From an uncultured Burkholderiales bacterium (GTDB lineage Bacteria; Pseudomonadota; Gammaproteobacteria; Burkholderiales; Burkholderiaceae_C): 64,000 nucleotides of DNA. Under the pieces are notes generated by a model that was not told the origin of the DNA, searched no databases, and saw nothing but the letters and a program-made list of their open reading frames with translations. The stretch spans positions 21,562 through 85,561 of the forward strand of contig CALBSC010000088.1 of the NCBI GenBank assembly GCA_937927685.1, in the 5' to 3' direction. Positions 61,214-64,000 of the stretch are shown here, in pieces; the stretch's first letter is position 1, and the number at the start of each line of letters is the position of its first letter. Made by a program: the position numbers and the translations under genes.

Positions 61214-64000
61214 GTGACCCTTCAGATCAGCACTTTTGTCGGCGGCCCCGCCTTCAGTCCCTTCAAAAACCAACAAACACTGACCGCCTTGCAAGCGATT
61301 TGCCCGGTCATTCTGGGTCTGGACGCCAAACATGTGCATTTGTTGGCGACTGAGCAGGCCATTTCAGCCTCAGCACATCAGCGCATGGCCGAATTGCTGG
61401 GCACCCCCAAAACCACCCCAACATCCCCCAACGGTCACCACATCAGCTTGGTGGTGTCGCCCCGCATGGGCACGGTGTCTCCTTGGGCGTCCAAAGCCAC
61501 CGACATTGCCCGCAATTGCGGTTTCGTTTTGCGACGATTGGAAAGACTGACCGTGTTTGATTTGCATTTGTCAGTCAATTCAAGCCTGGACCAGGCCAGT
61601 GAACAAGGGGTGCAGGCATTGCTGCACGACCGAATGACCGAATCGATTTGGCATTCGGTGAATGATGCCCATGCTTTGTTTGATGCCCTGCAGGCCCAGC
61701 CTTTGGCCTTTGTCGACATCTTGCACGGTGGTCGAGGTGCTTTAGAGAAAGCCAACACCGATTGGGGCTTGGCACTGGCCGATGATGAAATTGATTATTT
61801 GCTTCAGGCCTTTGGCCAACTCAAGCGCAATCCCAGCGATGCCGAGTTGATGATGTTTGCCCAAGCCAACAGCGAGCATTGCCGTCACAAAATTTTCAAC
61901 GCCGATTTTGTGATTGACGGACAAGCTCAAAGCCACAGCTTGTTTGGCATGATTCGCAACACCCACAAGCTGAACCCCGAGCACACTGTGGTGGCCTATT
62001 CGGACAACGCCGCCGTCATGCAAGGCCATCAAGTCGAGCGCTTCACCGCTGCGTTGACCGGCTACATGCCTCGATATGACAAAAGCACGGGCGTTCAACA
62101 TGTGCTGATGAAGGTGGAAACACACAACCATCCCACAGCCATTTCACCTTACCCAGGGGCCTCCACGGGTGCGGGTGGTGAAATTCGCGATGAAGGTGCC
62201 ACGGGTCGCGGTGCCAAACCCAAAGCGGGCTTGACGGGTTTCAGCGTGTCCAAGCTCTGGGGCAGCTCGCTCGGACAGCCCGCGCACATGGCCTCTGCCT
62301 TGGCCATCATGACAGAAGGGCCCTTGGGTGGCGCGGCTTTCAACAACGAATTTGGACGCCCCAATCTGTTGGGCTATTTCCGCGAATACGAGCAAGTGGT
62401 CGATGGTGTGCAGCGTGGGTATCACAAGCCCATCATGCTGGCAGGTGGCTTGGGCGTGATTCGCCATGAACTCACCCACAAAATTGAATTTCCTCCAGGC
62501 ACTTTGTTGATCCAACTCGGCGGGCCGGGCATGCGCATTGGCATGGGTGGCGGGGCCGCCAGTTCCTTGGCCAGTGGCAGCAACAGCGTGGCTTTGGACT
62601 TTGATTCTGTGCAGCGCGGCAACCCCGAGATTCAGCGCCGCGCCCAAGAGGTGATCAACCATTGCAACGCCTTGGGGGCGAAAACGCCCATTCTGGCTAT
62701 TCACGATGTGGGTGCGGGCGGCTTGTCCAACGCATTTCCTGAACTGGTGAATGACGCGGGACGGGGTGCCAGGTTCGATTTGCGCCAAGTGCATTTGGAA
62801 GAAAGCGGCTTGTCCCCCAAGGAGATTTGGAGCAATGAAAGCCAGGAGCGTTATGTGCTGGCCATCGACCCCGCGTCCCTTGAACAGTTCCAATTTTTTT
62901 GCGAACGAGAGCGTTGTCCATTTGCTGTGGTTGGTGTGGCTTCAGGCGAACGACAGTTGGTGGTGAGTCAGGAGCCTCATGCCACACCGGTGGACATGCC
63001 CTTGGATGTGTTGCTGGGCAAGCCGCCCAAAATGCTGCGCGACGTCAAACGGAGGAAGCGCCAAGCGCCGCCGCTGGACCTCAGCCACACCCGCTTGCAA
63101 GACGCGGTGATTCAAGTGCTCAGCCACCCCACAGTGGCCAGCAAACGATTTTTGGTGACCATCGGCGACAGAACAGTGGGTGGTTTGACACACCGAGACC
63201 AAATGGTGGGGCCTTGGCAGGTGCCTGTGGCCGATTGCGCAGTCACTTTGGCCGACTTCAAAGGCACAGCGGGAGAAGCCATGAGCTTGGGCGAACGCAC
63301 GCCCTTGGCGGCCATCAACCCGCCCGCGTCAGGACGCATGGCTGTGGCTGAAGCCATCACCAATTTGCTGGCCGCACCCATGGAGTTGTCCAAGGTCAAG
63401 TTGTCCGCCAATTGGATGGCCGCTTGCGGCGAGGAGGGCGAAGACGCCGCACTTTTCGACACCGTGCAGGCCGTGGGCATGCAACTCTGCCCCGAGCTGG
63501 GCATCTCTATTCCGGTGGGCAAGGACAGCTTGTCCATGCGAACCCGCTGGCAAGACCAAGGACAAACCAAGCAGGTGACATCACCCGTGAGTTTGATCAT
63601 CACCGCTTTCGCCAGTTTGACCGATGTGCGAGGCTGCCTGACACCCCAGCTGAATGCCCAAATGGCCGACACCAGCCTGGTCTTGGTTGATTTGGGCAAA
63701 GGTCAAAACCGCATGGGCGGCAGCATCTTGGCTCAAACTTTGAACCAAGCAGGTGGTGAGACCCCAGATTTGGACGATGCCCAAGACCTGATTCACCTGG
63801 TGGACGCGGTCAATGAACTGCGCGCTCAGGGAAGCATCTTGGCTTACCACGACCGCAGCGATGGCGGTTTGTGGGCCACGGTTTGTGAAATGGCGTTTGC
63901 CGGCCATGTGGGGGTGGCACTCAATTTGGATTTGTTGGTCACCGAGGGCGACGGCATCAACGACAGCCGCGCAGACCATGGCGACAGCAGATCGGAAGAG
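61214..64000 (+). CDS. purL: Phosphoribosylformylglycinamidine synthase, large single-chain form, 3' truncated
   Basis: The frame from GTG at 61214 ([18 protein letters not shown]) is open to the window end, 929 codons of an expected roughly 1,300-1,340. It has an N-terminal PurS-like domain, then [53 protein letters not shown] [21 protein letters not shown] segments, [21 protein letters not shown] and [13 protein letters not shown]. The enzyme makes FGAM in purine synthesis; the C-terminal glutaminase is not reached. The last four residues (Arg-Ser-Glu-Glu) are coded by adapter-like DNA, so only up to about 63988 is trustworthy. Confidence 0.94.
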   Translation, partial: MTLQISTFVGGPAFSPFKNQQTLTALQAICPVILGLDAKHVHLLATEQAISASAHQRMAELLGTPKTTPTSPNGHHISLVVSPRMGTVSPWASKATDIARNCGFVLRRLERLTVFDLHLSVNSSLDQASEQGVQALLHDRMTESIWHSVNDAHALFDALQAQPLAFVDILHGGRGALEKANTDWGLALADDEIDYLLQAFGQLKRNPSDAELMMFAQANSEHCRHKIFNADFVIDGQAQSHSLFGMIRNTHKLNPEHTVVAYSDNAAVMQGHQVERFTAALTGYMPRYDKSTGVQHVLMKVETHNHPTAISPYPGASTGAGGEIRDEGATGRGAKPKAGLTGFSVSKLWGSSLGQPAHMASALAIMTEGPLGGAAFNNEFGRPNLLGYFREYEQVVDGVQRGYHKPIMLAGGLGVIRHELTHKIEFPPGTLLIQLGGPGMRIGMGGGAASSLASGSNSVALDFDSVQRGNPEIQRRAQEVINHCNALGAKTPILAIHDVGAGGLSNAFPELVNDAGRGARFDLRQVHLEESGLSPKEIWSNESQERYVLAIDPASLEQFQFFCERERCPFAVVGVASGERQLVVSQEPHATPVDMPLDVLLGKPPKMLRDVKRRKRQAPPLDLSHTRLQDAVIQVLSHPTVASKRFLVTIGDRTVGGLTHRDQMVGPWQVPVADCAVTLADFKGTAGEAMSLGERTPLAAINPPASGRMAVAEAITNLLAAPMELSKVKLSANWMAACGEEGEDAALFDTVQAVGMQLCPELGISIPVGKDSLSMRTRWQDQGQTKQVTSPVSLIITAFASLTDVRGCLTPQLNAQMADTSLVLVDLGKGQNRMGGSILAQTLNQAGGETPDLDDAQDLIHLVDAVNELRAQGSILAYHDRSDGGLWATVCEMAFAGHVGVALNLDLLVTEGDGINDSRADHGDSRSEE
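63989..64000. other. Illumina adapter-like sequence at the 3' end
   Basis: The final 12 bases are AGATCGGAAGAG, the first 12 of the Illumina TruSeq universal adapter. They follow GACAGC in purL, where family members continue with residues like Lys-Asn-Trp-Ala rather than Arg-Ser-Glu-Glu. This is probably untrimmed adapter, not genomic DNA. Confidence 0.8.

Overview
The window looks like a chromosome segment of a betaproteobacterium of the order Burkholderiales, probably Comamonadaceae. The evidence is protein character (LexA, LigA, RsfS, large PurL), neighbourhoods I know from that group (exbB-exbD-lpxK-trm112-kdsB-adk; dapC-dapD-dapE-prmB beside smc-zipA-ligA; tolB-pal-cpoB), and a high-GC, CTG/GTG/GGC-rich codon style in the first two thirds. 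Almost all of it is protein coding. I find one tRNA gene and no rRNA, CRISPR array, insertion sequence or prophage.

Layout. 1-2.2 kb: a two-partner secretion operon, with the TpsB transporter complete and the TpsA exoprotein cut by the window edge. 2.5-4.3 kb: an FAD monooxygenase and its small DUF2783 partner. 4.3-9.2 kb: an accessory block of exported or poorly known proteins, namely a frameshifted SUMF1-like protein, a protein of six 16-residue repeats, an amidohydrolase, two tandem paralogues with the same six-cysteine spacing, and a VCBS/FG-GAP lipoprotein. 9.3-16.6 kb: acyl-CoA catabolism (GST, ACAD10/11-type dehydrogenase, APH-type kinase, Crp/Fnr regulator, enoyl-CoA hydratase, 3-hydroxyacyl-CoA dehydrogenase, D-2-hydroxyacid dehydrogenase). 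16.6-18.8 kb: lexA with operator-like boxes, and an asparaginase. 18.9-22.8 kb: adk, kdsB, trm112-like, lpxK, exbD, exbB. 23-25 kb: xseA and sodB. 25.3-29.5 kb: two unrelated isocitrate dehydrogenases around a DUF192 gene. 29.5-34.3 kb: clpS, clpA, yebC, purD. 34.4-39.8 kb: a tightly overlapped run of plsC-like, hemF, nadD, rsfS, rlmH, maf and rng. 39.8-44.5 kb: tolB, pal, cpoB, a YeeE/YedE transporter, tcdA and tRNA-Lys. 44.6-64 kb: an ABC-F gene, prmB, dapE, dapD, dapC, an orphan HPt protein, smc, zipA, ligA, glnD, map and 3'-truncated purL.

Two assembly points matter to any user. Base composition and codon choice change sharply at the tRNA-Lys gene: sampled 60-base lines before it are about 62-63% GC and after it about 50-53%, with TTG and AAA more frequent. 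The last 12 bases of the window equal the start of the Illumina TruSeq adapter and replace the expected PurL residues. The tRNA gene may therefore be a recombination boundary or a chimeric join, and the 3' end is probably artefactual.

The most original biology is the 4.3-7.9 kb block (six-cysteine pair, 16-residue repeat protein, and the SUMF1-like gene interrupted at a textbook A_AAA_AAA slippery heptamer) and the split APH/ACAD pair, which may process 4-hydroxyacyl-CoA compounds.
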